DNA of 64,000 bases from 2-12-FULL-35-23 sp965196985. GTDB lineage: Bacteria > Pseudomonadota > Gammaproteobacteria > UBA12402. Positions 27,991-38,415 of this stretch are shown in pieces (within the stretch, counting starts at the first letter, position 1; each line of letters opens with the position of its first letter). The stretch covers positions 1-64,000 of the forward strand of contig CBDALO010000051.1 in assembly GCA_965196985.1 (NCBI GenBank), given 5' to 3'. The position numbers and the translations under genes were made by a program. The notes below the pieces were generated by a model. That model was given only the letters and a program-made list of their open reading frames with translations, did not search any database and had not been told where the DNA came from.

Positions 27991-29439
27991 TTAAAATTTT
28001 ATTGATACGTCTTGCAATAAAGCCATCAGCTCATCAACCGGCATCGCTAGTAACTCATCTTCATGCAGACAACGCTCAATAATAAGCTCAGCTTTTTCTG
28101 CGACAAAGTGGCTACGGACATTATGTTTAAACTTTTCGATTAAAAGAGGGATGCCTTCTTCACGGCGCCGCTTATGACCAATAGGGTACTCAACCTCCAC
28201 CTTGTCAGTTGAGCTACCATCTTTAAAGAAGATTTGTACTGCATTAGCAATTGATCGTTTATCAGGGTCTAAGTAATCATCCGAATAGCGTTTGTCTTCT
28301 TGCACCTGCATTAACTCACGCAAGCAATCAATACGAGCATCATTAGCAATCGCCTGCTCATAGTGCTCAGCCTTAAGCTCACCAAACAACAAACCTATTG
28401 CGACCATATACTGCAAACAGTGGTCACGATCAGCTGGGTTATGCAGCTCACCAGCCTTACTAATAATACGAATTGCTGATTCATGCGTAGTTAACTCAAT
28501 ACGCTCAATCTCATCAAGGCGATCTTTAATAAGCAGGTGTAACTGCAAAGCACACTCAACTGCCGTCTGAGCATGAAACTCTGCAGGAAAAGAAATTTTA
28601 AATAGCACATTCTCCATTACATAACTGCCAAACTCACGCGCCAAACCAAATGACTGCCCTTTAAAAAGCATGTCGTAAAAACCCCATGTTGGCGCTGTCA
28701 AAGCACTTGGGTAACCTTGCTCACCTTGTAAAGTCAGCATAGCCAAACGCACTGCACGACTCGTAGCATCACCAGCCGCCCAAGATTTTCGCGAACCCGC
28801 ATTAGGTGCATGACGATAAGTTCGTAAGCTTTGGCCATCAACCCAGGCTTGGGATAAGGCGTCAATAATTTGTTCACGCGAGCCACCAAATAAGCGCATT
28901 GCTACTGCCGTCGACGCCACTTTTACTAATACCACGTGATCAAGCCCTACTCGATTGAAGCTATTCTCTAGTGCTAGAACACCTTGAATCTCATGCGCCT
29001 TAATCATGGCAGTTAATACCTCTTTCACCATAATTGTTTTACCATGAGCTCGGCTCATATAATCAGCTACCGCAAGAATGGCGCCTAGGTTATCCGAAGG
29101 ATGCCCCCACTCCGCAGCCAACCAAGTATCATTAAAATCCAACCAACGGATCATCGCACCAATATTAAAAGCGCCCATCACTGGATCAAGCTCATAAGTA
29201 GTTCCCGGCACTCGCACCCCGTTAGGAACTACTGTATCAGGTACAACAGGCCCAAGTAATTTACAACACTCTGGAAAACTTAGCGCCAGAAAACCACAAC
29301 CCAAAGTGTCTAATAAGCAGTAATAAGCTGTTTGATAGGCCAGTTTACTCTCAACTTGATAATCCATTACATAATCAGTAATAGCAATTAAAACCTGATC
29401 CGGCTCAGGACGTACGTTTTGATCAACAGTATTATTCAT
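27991..29439 (-). CDS. prpD: 2-methylcitrate dehydratase (PrpD, MmgE/PrpD family)
   Basis: 482 residues, the normal PrpD length. Family marks are LDTLGCGFLALSFPECCKLLGP near residue 50, IRWLDFNDTWLAAEWGHPSDN near residue 92, and SFPAEFHAQTAVECAL near residue 285. It dehydrates 2-methylcitrate to 2-methyl-cis-aconitate in propionyl-CoA degradation. Its ATG follows the prpC stop codon directly, so the pair is one operon with translational coupling. Confidence 0.93.
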   Translation of the reverse strand: MNNTVDQNVRPEPDQVLIAITDYVMDYQVESKLAYQTAYYCLLDTLGCGFLALSFPECCKLLGPVVPDTVVPNGVRVPGTTYELDPVMGAFNIGAMIRWLDFNDTWLAAEWGHPSDNLGAILAVADYMSRAHGKTIMVKEVLTAMIKAHEIQGVLALENSFNRVGLDHVVLVKVASTAVAMRLFGGSREQIIDALSQAWVDGQSLRTYRHAPNAGSRKSWAAGDATSRAVRLAMLTLQGEQGYPSALTAPTWGFYDMLFKGQSFGLAREFGSYVMENVLFKISFPAEFHAQTAVECALQLHLLIKDRLDEIERIELTTHESAIRIISKAGELHNPADRDHCLQYMVAIGLLFGELKAEHYEQAIANDARIDCLRELMQVQEDKRYSDDYLDPDKRSIANAVQIFFKDGSSTDKVEVEYPIGHKRRREEGIPLLIEKFKHNVRSHFVAEKAELIIERCLHEDELLAMPVDELMALLQDVSIKF

Positions 29440-30564
29440 TTACTTACCTCGGTTTTCGATAGCAATAAATTCTCGCGGCGCTGGTCCTATGTATTCTGAT
29501 GTAGGACGTATTAAACGATTATTTTTACGCTGCTCCATAATATGCGCTGACCAACCAGCAGTACGAGCAAACACAAACAAAGGTGTAAACATAGCCGTAG
29601 GAATACCACACAAGTGATAAGCTGAAGCACTGTAAAAATCTAAGTTAGGGAATAGTTTTTTCTCATCCCACATCAATTTTTCAATTGCCTCTGAAACAGG
29701 ATAAAGAATCTTGTCACCAGTATGTTTAGCCAAACGCTGTGCCCACTCTTTAATAATATCTGAACGCGGATCTGAGGTTTTATAAACTCGGTGGCCAAAG
29801 CCCATAATCAATTCCTTATCAGCCAGCATTTGCTTAACACCATCACTTGCTGCTTGTGGAGAATCAAAGCGACTAATTAAATTCATCGCAAATTCATTCG
29901 CACCACCATGCAGTGGGCCACGTAAAGTACCAATAGCAGAAGTAATCGCTGAGTAAAAATCAGATCCAGTTGCCGCTGTTACACGAGCTGCAAAAGTTGA
30001 AGCATTAAACTCATGCTCAGCATATAAAATTAAAGAAGCATCCAAGCAATCGATAAAGAGCCGGTCAGCTGGCTTGCCATAAAGCAAATGTAGAAAATGA
30101 GCAGCGATACCTTCATCATCAGTTTGAGTATTAATCTGTCGACCATCACGCTGATAATGGTACCAATACGCTAATATACCAGGAAAAAGCGCTAACAAAC
30201 GCTCTGCGATGGCAGGCGCATCGCGATCTTCTGACTCAGGCTCCAAGGTACCCAACATTGAGCAGCCCGTACGCAATACATCCATAGGATGTGCATCAGC
30301 AGGAACTTGTTCTAACACTATTTTTAAAGGTTTAGGTAAACTACGGCGATTATGTAAACGAAGTTGAAAATCACGCAACTCAGCTAAATCAGGTAACTCT
30401 CCGTAAAGCAAAAGGTAAGCCACCTCCTCAAAACAGCTACGCGCTGCCAAATCATCAATCCCATAACCACGATAATTTAAACCAATACCTTCCTGACCTA
30501 CTGTACAAATTGCTGACTCACCAGCAACCACACCAGCCAAACCACCCGGTTTTTTATTACCCAT
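29440..30564 (-). CDS. prpC: 2-methylcitrate synthase (PrpC)
   Basis: 374 residues, short like 2-methylcitrate synthases rather than hexameric citrate synthases. GPLHGGANEFAMNLI and MGFGHRVYKTSDPRS hold the active-site His residues, and HEFNASTFAARV is also conserved. It condenses propionyl-CoA with oxaloacetate. It is the first gene of prpC-prpD; prpB and a PrpR regulator are not in the window. The start at 30564 has GAGGAGTG upstream. The gene is divergent from the kinase-like gene, with 89 bp for both promoters. Confidence 0.92.
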   Translation of the reverse strand: MGNKKPGGLAGVVAGESAICTVGQEGIGLNYRGYGIDDLAARSCFEEVAYLLLYGELPDLAELRDFQLRLHNRRSLPKPLKIVLEQVPADAHPMDVLRTGCSMLGTLEPESEDRDAPAIAERLLALFPGILAYWYHYQRDGRQINTQTDDEGIAAHFLHLLYGKPADRLFIDCLDASLILYAEHEFNASTFAARVTAATGSDFYSAITSAIGTLRGPLHGGANEFAMNLISRFDSPQAASDGVKQMLADKELIMGFGHRVYKTSDPRSDIIKEWAQRLAKHTGDKILYPVSEAIEKLMWDEKKLFPNLDFYSASAYHLCGIPTAMFTPLFVFARTAGWSAHIMEQRKNNRLIRPTSEYIGPAPREFIAIENRGK

Positions 30565-30653
30565 AGCTCACTCCTCTTAGCAAAGCTTATTCAAACTTGC
30601 GCGCATAGTAGCATATTTTGCAAAATACTCGCTAACTTTGTAAGGTGGCGACT

Positions 30654-31269
30654 ATGGACAAACAAACCCTTAAACAATTAACCAAGCACTACCAACTTGG
30701 ACCAATAAAAAAATTCACGCCACTAACAGGCAGTAGGCTTAATCAAACTTGGCGTTTTGATACTCGAACCAATTCCTTTTTCTTAAAAGCACTCAATCCC
30801 AAGCACAACCAAGGCAAGCTCAACCAACAACGCATCACCGAACAAATTGCCAGAGAATTTGCTCAACACTTAACTGTGGTTACTGCAATTTGCATACAGC
30901 AAGACCCCATTACGATTATCAATCAGCAAGCCTACTTGCTCTACCCTTGGAAGGTAGCCACAACAAAGTCAGCTACTGAACTTAAAACTGAGCACCGCCA
31001 ACAAATCGCAGCGCTACTAGCAACTATTCATCAACTCAACTTACAGCTTGATAATGCACCTCCCCCACAACCAACTCAATTTAACTGGCAAGCATGGCAG
31101 TGTAAAATAGAGCAACTTGAACAACACTCATCAGTAGCTTTTCAACAACTGAATGCACTTAACCACAGTTTATTGCCTTATAAAGAACTATTAGCGACAG
31201 GGATTCCTAAGCTAACAAATGAATTACTCATCAGCCATCGTGATCTCGACCCATTAAACGTCTTATGGG
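30654..31269 (+). pseudogene. APH/choline-kinase-like gene, N-terminal part (cut by ISKra4)
   Basis: Starts at ATG 30654 with AAGG 8 nt upstream. The frame carries the small-molecule kinase fold to LLISHRDLDPLNVLW, the catalytic loop (Asp as base). The ISKra4 insertion follows at once. Joining to 32665-33011 through one copy of the 9-bp duplication gives a 320-residue protein with IDWEYAG, the Mg-binding motif. The substrate could be choline, thiamine, a sugar or an aminoglycoside-like compound. Confidence 0.85.
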
Positions 31270-32655
31270 GGTGCTGCCTCTATATAATGTAGGCTATATT
31301 GCTGCTGGCACGCCAAAATCATTGACCTTCTCCCAAAACTGATCCCATCTGCCTTTAGTCTTTACTAGTGTTCTCAAGCATAAAACGATTTTCATTCCCT
31401 TGTCTTTCCAGCGCATTCCTGATCCGCCTAATCTTTGTTTAACAATTGTTTTACATGCTGCTTCAGTGACGCCAGAGCCAATTGGTGCATTCTGCTTAAT
31501 CAAATTATGATACGACATTCGCTTTTCTTTAATATTATTTTCAAAATACGTAATTGTTCCTTCTAGCTTTTCTCTAAGCGATTTATTCAGTTTTTTATTT
31601 AGATGCTCTTTAAGCTCAGCAAGTATTCTACCTGCCGCACCTTTCTTGTGCTTTAAGTCATGACATCTCTCTTCGAGCCAAACATCACGCTCATCTCTTT
31701 CAGATTTTTTGGTAAATACTGCCTTTGATGCTTCGCCGAGATATTCAGTTGCATGCCAAAAATCTAAAATTTGCGTATCAGTATGTTTTTTTAGAAATGG
31801 CCAATTATTTTTTGCTCCATCAGCAACGCCAATTGTTTTAGCATCAGGGTAATATTTCTTTTTCAGCTTTATTTCCTTTTCAAGCCTATTAAAGAATTCA
31901 TCTTTTCCATATTCTGGTGATGCTGCAACGTAGGTTGTGTGCAGGCGTGCACCATGCTTATCATACATGGAAATAGTTCCAACCATGCTCTCTCTATAAC
32001 CATCATCAACGGTGAGAACATATGCACCATCTAAGCTAATACTTAGCATCTCAATGCCTGCATCAAGCTTTGGCTCTTCATATTCCCACTCAGCCTCTTT
32101 GGCTTGTGCAATACCGCCAACAAAATCAGTTGCCCGTTGCAAGTATGAATGTGAGATTTTACGGTTATGATTGACCTTGAGATCATCAATAACACTAGGA
32201 GCAGGTAAGTTTGAGTATTTATGTGAGATTATTTTTGCAAATCGCGGTGTTGATCCTTGGATAATTCTAGCCTTATCTTCTAAAGGACAAAAGATCTTCC
32301 CGCCTTTAGAGGTTTGATAAACATAACGCTTAACTCGAGCAACTCCATAAGGCGTTTGGTAATTTGCTTCATCTCTACTTCGTGCTGTTAGCTTTATTTT
32401 TCCAACATGGATAGGAGAGCCATCTGCATCAAACTTACTTAAAGCTTTTTCAGTGGCTAATGTTCCAACCTCATTAAGGCCGTCAAGAATTGCATCCTCA
32501 CATTCAAGCATGGATCCTTTTAGTGGAAGCTTGAGCTCAATAGTTAATTCATTATTTTCATCAGAGAGAATTCTAGCTAACATCCAAACACCATCCGTAA
32601 TCAAGTTAAAGTGTATATTATGCTATATTTTCTACATTATATAAAGGCAGATCCC
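31270..32655 (-). mobile_element. ISKra4-family insertion sequence, copy A (1386 bp)
   Basis: Flanked by a 9-bp duplication TCTTATGGG (31261-31269 and 32656-32664). The terminal repeats are GGTGCTGCCTCTATATAATG and GGGATCTGCCTTTATATAAT (read inward). Copy B at 42984-44369 has the same length in the opposite orientation. Confidence 0.92.
31294..32604 (-). CDS. ISKra4-family transposase, copy A
   Basis: 436 residues. SISLDGAYVLTVDDGYRESM and IGVADGAKNNWPFL give the first two catalytic Asp residues. APIGSGVTEAACKTIVKQRL carries the Glu and is characteristic of ISKra4 transposases. It is nearly identical to copy B apart from a few N-terminal residues and the last two. Confidence 0.9.
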   Translation of the reverse strand: MITDGVWMLARILSDENNELTIELKLPLKGSMLECEDAILDGLNEVGTLATEKALSKFDADGSPIHVGKIKLTARSRDEANYQTPYGVARVKRYVYQTSKGGKIFCPLEDKARIIQGSTPRFAKIISHKYSNLPAPSVIDDLKVNHNRKISHSYLQRATDFVGGIAQAKEAEWEYEEPKLDAGIEMLSISLDGAYVLTVDDGYRESMVGTISMYDKHGARLHTTYVAASPEYGKDEFFNRLEKEIKLKKKYYPDAKTIGVADGAKNNWPFLKKHTDTQILDFWHATEYLGEASKAVFTKKSERDERDVWLEERCHDLKHKKGAAGRILAELKEHLNKKLNKSLREKLEGTITYFENNIKEKRMSYHNLIKQNAPIGSGVTEAACKTIVKQRLGGSGMRWKDKGMKIVLCLRTLVKTKGRWDQFWEKVNDFGVPAAI

Positions 32656-32664
32656 TCTTATGGG

Positions 32665-33011
32665 ACCAAGGTGAACAGGCAATATTAATTGACTGGGAAT
32701 ATGCCGGTCTCATTAATCGTCATGTTGACTTTTTTATTACCGCAATTTGTTGGTCGCTAGATATCAATTACCAATTTATATATGAACATTACCAACTCTT
32801 TAAACAAACTTATCAAGCCGCATACTCTCAACCGATCAATGAAAAACTTGGTCTATTAGGTTTGATTAATGACTGGTTAATTTGGCTGGAATTCAACGTT
32901 GACCGGCTAATTCACTATCGACCTGACGATACACAGTTTCAGCTTGGCTTAACAGAGATTGACCACACCTCTACAGCACTACAAAGCTTGTTTGGATTTT
33001 TTCTAACTTAG
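32665..33011 (+). pseudogene. APH/choline-kinase-like gene, C-terminal part
   Basis: After the ISKra4 element the reading frame resumes as DQGEQAILIDWEYAGLINRH and runs to TAG at 33009-33011. It holds the Mg-binding Asp of the kinase fold and the helical C-lobe. With no start of its own it is dead unless the element excises. Confidence 0.83.
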
Positions 33012-33059
33012 CACCTAACCCAGATTAAGCGCCGGTAAAAATCTAGAACTGCGTTTGAT

Positions 33060-33364
33060 TCACCTCTTCACTCCAAACATTGGGTTCTGGTCAACATAAA
33101 GCTGCCTACTTGCCCCTAATTTCAATATACTACCCTGAGCCGCTAATGGTATAGCACCCCTTCTTACTCGGCGACTACTAGAAGAAGCTGATTTTTCACC
33201 ATCACCTCTGCTACTCCTCCTTGCAAACAGACTCGATGCAAAAACCGAGGCCCTTGGTGTTTGGCCTAGGTATACACTGACACTACCAGATAAACTTGAA
33301 CCTGCTGTCGGCATACGGCTTTGCTCGGCCGATACCATCTGTGCATGACGACATATCCATAACT
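33060..33364 (-). pseudogene. 405-aa hypothetical gene, C-terminal part
   Basis: The last ~100 codons of a gene cut twice by ISs. Read through the 3-bp duplication ACT of the IS5-type element, the frame continues from CCQRKQ of the middle part into LWICRHAQMVSAEQSRM. The tail is Ser/Arg-rich (FARRSSRGDGEKSASSSSRR) and ends NPMFGVKR. Confidence 0.72.
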
Positions 33365-34324
33365 AGACCTTCTGCGAAACTAAATACTGGGCGAGCTTAT
33401 GCTCGTTTGTAGTTTTAGAATCCGGCTTGAAGATTGAGAATCCCAGCAATAATATTAAATCTCATATTGTGTTTTCTGCGAAAATTCCTATACACCTCCC
33501 CAAGAATGCGGAATTTTTTAAATTTTGAGAATTGATGTTCAACCCTAATACGGATCTTGCTGTGATTACGGTTATCCTCTTTTTGTTGAGTAGTTAATTT
33601 GCCGCCTTTGGGCTTTTTATGAGGTAAGTTAACCAAGGGGTCAGTATGTTGAATTCCTTGGTATCCTAGATCAGCATATTTTTCTGCTGGTGGCAGTGGG
33701 CTGCCACGTTGTCGGATCTTAATATCATGAACCCTCCCAGGCATTGTTTGAGAGACGTTGATTATTTTTCCGGATGTACTCATTGCTATCTCCACCTTTT
33801 GAGTATGTCTTTTCTTTTTACCAGAATAATAATCTTTACGTGGCTTCTTCTTTTTGGGGCGCTGAATAGGCTGCTCCGTTACATCCATTAATATAGCGCA
33901 AACCGCATCTTCTGTTAGGGTTCTGTCTTTTTTAATATGAATATGCTTGGCCACTAAGGGTTCTAAGCGTTTAAATAAGCGGCAGACATTACTGTCATCC
34001 AAACCAACAAAGTAACCTAAGAATTCATGTGTTACATAAGTGCGATAGTACATCATGAGAAGCAAAAGGCGATCATGGTGCGTGGTGAGTTTCGGGCGCC
34101 TTCCCAGCTTACTAAACTCATCATCAAGTGATGACTTCACTTGTTGGTGTATCGTTTCAAAATCATCAAGGGTCAAACCAGTTAACTTTTTAAAAATACG
34201 CGGGCGGTTACTGAGTTGCTGATAGCTTAATAGCATATGCCTTTCCATGAATGATTATTAATCAGGCAATTATAAGCAAATTTTAGCTAGTTTCTAGAAC
34301 TGCCCTTAGTTACGCAGAAGGTCT
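33365..34324 (-). mobile_element. IS5-family (ISL2-like) insertion sequence, 960 bp
   Basis: The ends share AGACCTTCTGCG(A/T)AACTAA as inverted repeats, with a 3-bp duplication ACT on both sides (33362-33364, 34325-34327); the exact boundary may shift by a base or two. Size, 3-bp duplication and transposase type fit the ISL2 group. Confidence 0.83.
33415..34248 (-). CDS. IS5/ISL2-type transposase
   Basis: 277 residues: an N-terminal helix-turn-helix (about 40-95, RRPKLTTHHDRLLLLMMYYR) and a DDE_Tnp_4-type core with ILMDVTEQPIQRP, YADLGYQGIQHTDP and RIRVEHQFSKFKKF. It appears intact. Confidence 0.87.
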   Translation of the reverse strand: MERHMLLSYQQLSNRPRIFKKLTGLTLDDFETIHQQVKSSLDDEFSKLGRRPKLTTHHDRLLLLMMYYRTYVTHEFLGYFVGLDDSNVCRLFKRLEPLVAKHIHIKKDRTLTEDAVCAILMDVTEQPIQRPKKKKPRKDYYSGKKKRHTQKVEIAMSTSGKIINVSQTMPGRVHDIKIRQRGSPLPPAEKYADLGYQGIQHTDPLVNLPHKKPKGGKLTTQQKEDNRNHSKIRIRVEHQFSKFKKFRILGEVYRNFRRKHNMRFNIIAGILNLQAGF

Positions 34325-35227
34325 ACTGCTTTCTCTGACAACAACCGCGCGCGCCTGAACGCAAATACGTTGTACCTAGCTTTTCTATCTGCTGTCGTAA
34401 TAGGGTTTTCGTGCCAAAAATGGCTAATAACTTATGCCACAAAGGCACTAAACCATAACGAAACGCCCAATGATTTTCTTTACCAAGTTGTGATTTAATC
34501 GTCGCTATGGCAACGCTTGCCTGTGCTTCATTACCTACTGCCAAGTTACCAACCAGTTGTTCTAAGATTGTTAATTTCAAATACCAACCTTCAGGTACCT
34601 CATGCCAAAACCGTTTCGCTTCTTGCAACAAACCCAACGGTGACAACGAGTTTTGTAAAACCCGGGCAATAACCTGACCCCAAGTTGTATCATCGCGTAC
34701 GCTCAATAAAGCCTCGCGTGCTGATAATAAACGATGATAAATTTCAACTTGACCAGCTGCTACTTCACTGATAGAGGTAATAAACCCTGGGGCTAATTTA
34801 TCACAAAGCCTATTTAATCTATCCAGAAAACTTTCTTTTAAATTTTCACTGAGCAATCGATCTTTTCCCGTATGGTAAACCCAAATCAGTCTCATACTGT
34901 AATGCAACATACCCGCTAGCGTTCTCTGCAAAGTCAAAGGCCACCGATCGCTTACTGCGAGCTCTAGCGCTTCCAGCAAAGCGGGCATAAAGCCCCCTTT
35001 AACCAACATACCAGTAATCGTCTCACTCACTCCGGCTTCTTGCGCGTAGTATCTTTGAATAGACTGCTCTATCGCCTGAAACTCTCGTTTTAAAGCATCT
35101 TTATCTGCTCGCAAACTAATCGTTTCTAAATTCAACTTCAGCAACTTTATGGGCTCCATAATACTGGCATCACGGCTCACACGTACCACTGAAGAAGAGG
35201 CAACAACAGCTCCTTGCCGATCTCCCA
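34325..35227 (-). pseudogene. 405-aa hypothetical gene, middle part
   Basis: About 300 codons between the two insertions. Read on the minus strand it begins at the IS256 junction (within GDRQGAVVASSSVVRVSRD) and stops in the IS5-type end at 34323. The product is mostly helical and soluble (LRADKDALKREFQAIEQSIQ). No family is recognised. Its start lies at 36780 on the far side of the IS256 copy. Confidence 0.75.
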
Positions 35228-36759
35228 GCTAGTGCGCCATCCTTTCTGTAAATTCCATTGACTTGCTGAAAATAAGCAGGCGACTCAGTCAGATTAGAAA
35301 TTCCTTTTAAGGTAAACTTAACCAAAAAAGAGGAATGACAATGAGCTGCTATAAAAATGAGAACTTAATCGAAGAAGCCATACATGTTTTAGCGATGGAG
35401 GGGTTTGAAGCTTTACCTAAGCTTGTCTCCAGGTTGATGAATGAGGCTATGTTAATAGAAAGGGAGCGCCATTTAAATGCCAGTCCTTATGAGCGAACTG
35501 GCGATAGAAACGGATATGCGAACGGCTTTAAACCAAGGTTAATTAACACAGGTCAAGGTCAGCTTGAGCTACAGATACCGCAGGTTAGAGACTCCAATGA
35601 AGCCTTCTATCCATCAGTCTTAGAGCGAGGTGTACGCTCTGATAGAGCACTTAAGCTGGCTGTCGCTGAAATGTATGTGCATGGGGTTTCCACGCGCAAA
35701 GTTGAAAAGGTGCTAAAGCAACTCTGTGGAACAGATATTTCAAGCACAGAGGTAAGCCGTTGCGCTAAATTGTTGGATGAAGATTTAAAGAAATGGCGAA
35801 ATAAGCCGTTAGGAAAGATAAAATATCTTTGGCTAGATGCACGTTATGAGAAGGTGCGCACTAGCGGCACAGTACAAGACTGTGCGGTATTGATAGCCTA
35901 TGGCTTTGATGAATCAACCGGCAAGAGAACAGTGCTAGGTGTTTCTGTTGCGTTATCAGAGGCTGAGGTACATTGGCGTGATTTTCTTCAGCAGTTGGTT
36001 GAGCGAGGTATACATGGTATTGAGTTGATTACTAGCGACGCTCATACTGGCCTAAAAGCCGCTAGAAGAGCTGTGTTCCCCAGTGTTCCTTGGCAACGCT
36101 GCCAATTTCATTTGCAGCAAAATGCTCAGGCTCACATACCAAAGCGCTCAATGAAGGAACCAGTAGCTGAGGAGATTACAGCTATATTTAATGCCTCAAA
36201 CATTCATGAGTCGGAAAGACTATTGGCTATGGCGGTAGATAAATATCAGCAAACAGCACCAGAGCTTTCTTCTTGGTTGGAAGTGAATATACCGGAGGGC
36301 TTAGTAGTGATGAACTTTGACAGGCCGCATCAAAAAAGATTAAGAACCAGTAACATAGCTGAGCGCGTAAACAGAGAGGTAAAAAGAAGGACGCATACAG
36401 TTGGAATTTTCCCTAATACTGAATCGTGCCTAAGGCTCGTATCAGCTGTCTTAGTGGAAATTGATGACCAGTGGAGCGGATCACCTAGATACTTAAGTTG
36501 AAGTGAATAATAAGGCTTCATAGGGTTTTAGGATAGATCATTCTTGTTCTTATTAACGAGATATAATTGCTATTACCTAAAAGTTAATAATTTATTTTGA
36601 GAGGAGAAAAATTTGAGGTATAAATAATTTTTTAGATTGATTAGCATAATTAATTTAAGATATTATGCGATGAGACAGGTACAATAGAGTGTCATTTAGA
36701 ATTTTAAAGGTTTTTCTAAGTACTGAAGTTGGTTTTTACAGACAAAATAACGCTCTATC
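35228..36759 (+). mobile_element. IS256-family insertion sequence, copy 2 (1532 bp)
   Basis: Same length and ends as copy 1, opposite orientation, flanked by its own 8-bp duplication ATCTCCCA (35220-35227 and 36760-36767). The separate duplications show that the two copies inserted independently. Confidence 0.93.
35335..36501 (+). CDS. IS256-family (Mutator-type) transposase, copy 2
   Basis: 388 residues with the same DDE core as copy 1 (LDARYEKVR, SDAHTGLKAA, ERVNREVKRR). The AGAGGAATGACAATG start context is preserved. It looks intact and probably active. Confidence 0.93.
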   Translation: MTMSCYKNENLIEEAIHVLAMEGFEALPKLVSRLMNEAMLIERERHLNASPYERTGDRNGYANGFKPRLINTGQGQLELQIPQVRDSNEAFYPSVLERGVRSDRALKLAVAEMYVHGVSTRKVEKVLKQLCGTDISSTEVSRCAKLLDEDLKKWRNKPLGKIKYLWLDARYEKVRTSGTVQDCAVLIAYGFDESTGKRTVLGVSVALSEAEVHWRDFLQQLVERGIHGIELITSDAHTGLKAARRAVFPSVPWQRCQFHLQQNAQAHIPKRSMKEPVAEEITAIFNASNIHESERLLAMAVDKYQQTAPELSSWLEVNIPEGLVVMNFDRPHQKRLRTSNIAERVNREVKRRTHTVGIFPNTESCLRLVSAVLVEIDDQWSGSPRYLS

Positions 36760-36780
36760 ATCTCCCATCCACTTCGCCAT
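36760..36780 (-). pseudogene. 405-aa hypothetical gene, first seven codons
   Basis: ATG at 36780-36778, with AAAAAGG just upstream, starts MAKWMGD. The IS256 duplication falls in codons 5-7. Removing the element continues the frame as RQGAVVASSSVV in the middle part. The three parts sum to 1218 nt, exactly 406 codons, which supports the reconstruction. The gene starts 15 nt after the stop of the surface-protein gene, so the two were probably co-transcribed. Confidence 0.72.
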
Positions 36781-36795
36781 CACCTTTTTCGCGCC

Positions 36796-38415
36796 TTACT
36801 CTGCTGTTGTGACCCGTTTTTGTCTGCGAACAACAAAGCATGAAGCAAGAAACATAACTGCCACTGCCAAACCACCGTAACCGATCAACTGTAATTGCTG
36901 CGCCGTATTCAACTCAAGCGCTGTCGGATCAACATGAATAATAAATCTCGCTCGGTTTTGTCCTCCATGTCCATCGTCTGCCGTTATAGTAATGGGATAA
37001 TCTTCAATTGTTTGTGGCGGCATACCCGATAGAGTCTTAGTCTCAGCATCATAGTGAACCCAACTCGGCATCGCAAAACGGTAGTGTAATGAATCGTCAT
37101 CGGCATCAGTAAAACGCCCATCAATTTCATAACCTAACTCTTCTAACGGACCTAAATTCGTATCGGCATAGCTTGTCGATAACACCGGCACTCGGTTAGG
37201 CACAATAACATTAAGCTCTGTTTGAATTGATGCGTCTTGTGTATCGGTTGCAACCAGGACAAACGTGTAATTACCCTGATCTCCTGATTTGGGAACCAGG
37301 TTGAAGCTATTGATACTCGATAAGTGTACCGCCCATGATGGCAATGGCAACCCACCTGACTCGCCTCTTCTAAAAGATGAATGCGCTAATACATCACCAT
37401 CAGTATCTTTAACTGCATTTCTTGGCACAATGTAAGTCTTTAAATCCCCAGCAAATGCCGTAATCACGCCCAACTCACGACTAACAGTCGGCACTGAATT
37501 CGGAATTGAAATTGTCACTAACCGATACGCCTCACCACCAAAGCCATCTTCACCCTTGACTTGGATTGTGATGGCTTGATGATCATTAGCAATCGGAACG
37601 CCTGTTAAGGTTCGATTAGTTAAACTCAACCAGCTTGGTGGAAAATACTTCGCGTTACTGTCAACTAAAGAATAAGCAAGCAGATCACCATCTGCATCCA
37701 CCATAAATTCTTTTGGCAATTCTGCTGTAAAGTTCTGCCCAACGAGTAAAGTATCAACTGACCAAGGCGTCGTTAAAGCTACCGGCGGCGTATTCACATG
37801 TAACGTTATTGTTTGATTGACAACCCCACCATAACTATCTGATGCCATCATGGTAAGGTTATAAATACCAGCAACAGGAATACCACTTAACACTCTAGTG
37901 ACCGAGTTAAAGCTCAACCCTAGCGGTAATGGCTTACCATCAGCAAGCATAGTTGTCCAAGTTATTTTATCACCATCAAAATCCAATACTGTGTCACTTG
38001 GAACCACATAGTGAAAACGAGTCTCTACACCCCGTTGAACGATGGGCGGAACAGGTAAAGCATATTGGAAATACGGCTTCCTATTTGGCACCACAATATC
38101 AAATAACTGCCAACCGGTTTTACCACACACGGGGTTGCCACCACACTCATCTGTTGCAGTAATATTAATCGTGTAATTGCCCTGATAACCTGAAATCATC
38201 GTTGCTGAGACAATGCCTGTCTCTCTATCAACAATCAACCACCTCGGTGGAGCTGGCGTAGTGGCTAAACCAAATTTATAGCTATCGCCTTCTGCATCAC
38301 TAAAGCCGTCCACTACGGTATTAAGCGAAATAAACCCATTAACCTCCACCTCCAAGGTCGTATTCCCGATATAAAACGGCACTGTATTGAACACCTTAAT
38401 CAACTTGACCCCCAC
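36796..38415 (-). pseudogene. Giant surface-type protein, cadherin-like C-terminal part
   Basis: About 535 residues of consecutive Ig-like domains of the cadherin/dystroglycan type, each with a D-x-D-G-D or DADDD calcium-type motif and a GVPIA/SGMPP turn. Visible units start near FSDAEGDSYKFG, DFDGDKITW, DADGDLLAY, DTDGDVLAH and DADDDSLHY. The C-terminus has one membrane segment (LIGYGGLAVAVMFLASCFVV) then RRQKR, the layout of a membrane-anchored surface protein. The apparent GTG start at 38415 lies inside the IS200 right end; the real frame continues upstream across that element. Confidence 0.78.

Noticed and set aside
3265..36759. The two inverted IS256 copies as arms of a 30-kb composite transposon
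   Set aside because: Each copy has its own different 8-bp duplication, so both inserted independently and the DNA between them did not move as a unit.
36689..36880. Open frame MSFRILKVFLSTEV.. after IS256 copy 2 as a permease remnant
   Set aside because: The first 24 codons are the IS end itself, shared with copy 1; the rest is antisense of the surface gene end.
38413..38415. GTG at 38415 as the start of the cadherin-like protein
   Set aside because: It lies inside the IS200 terminal hairpin; the frame is continuous with the upstream fragment once the element is removed.
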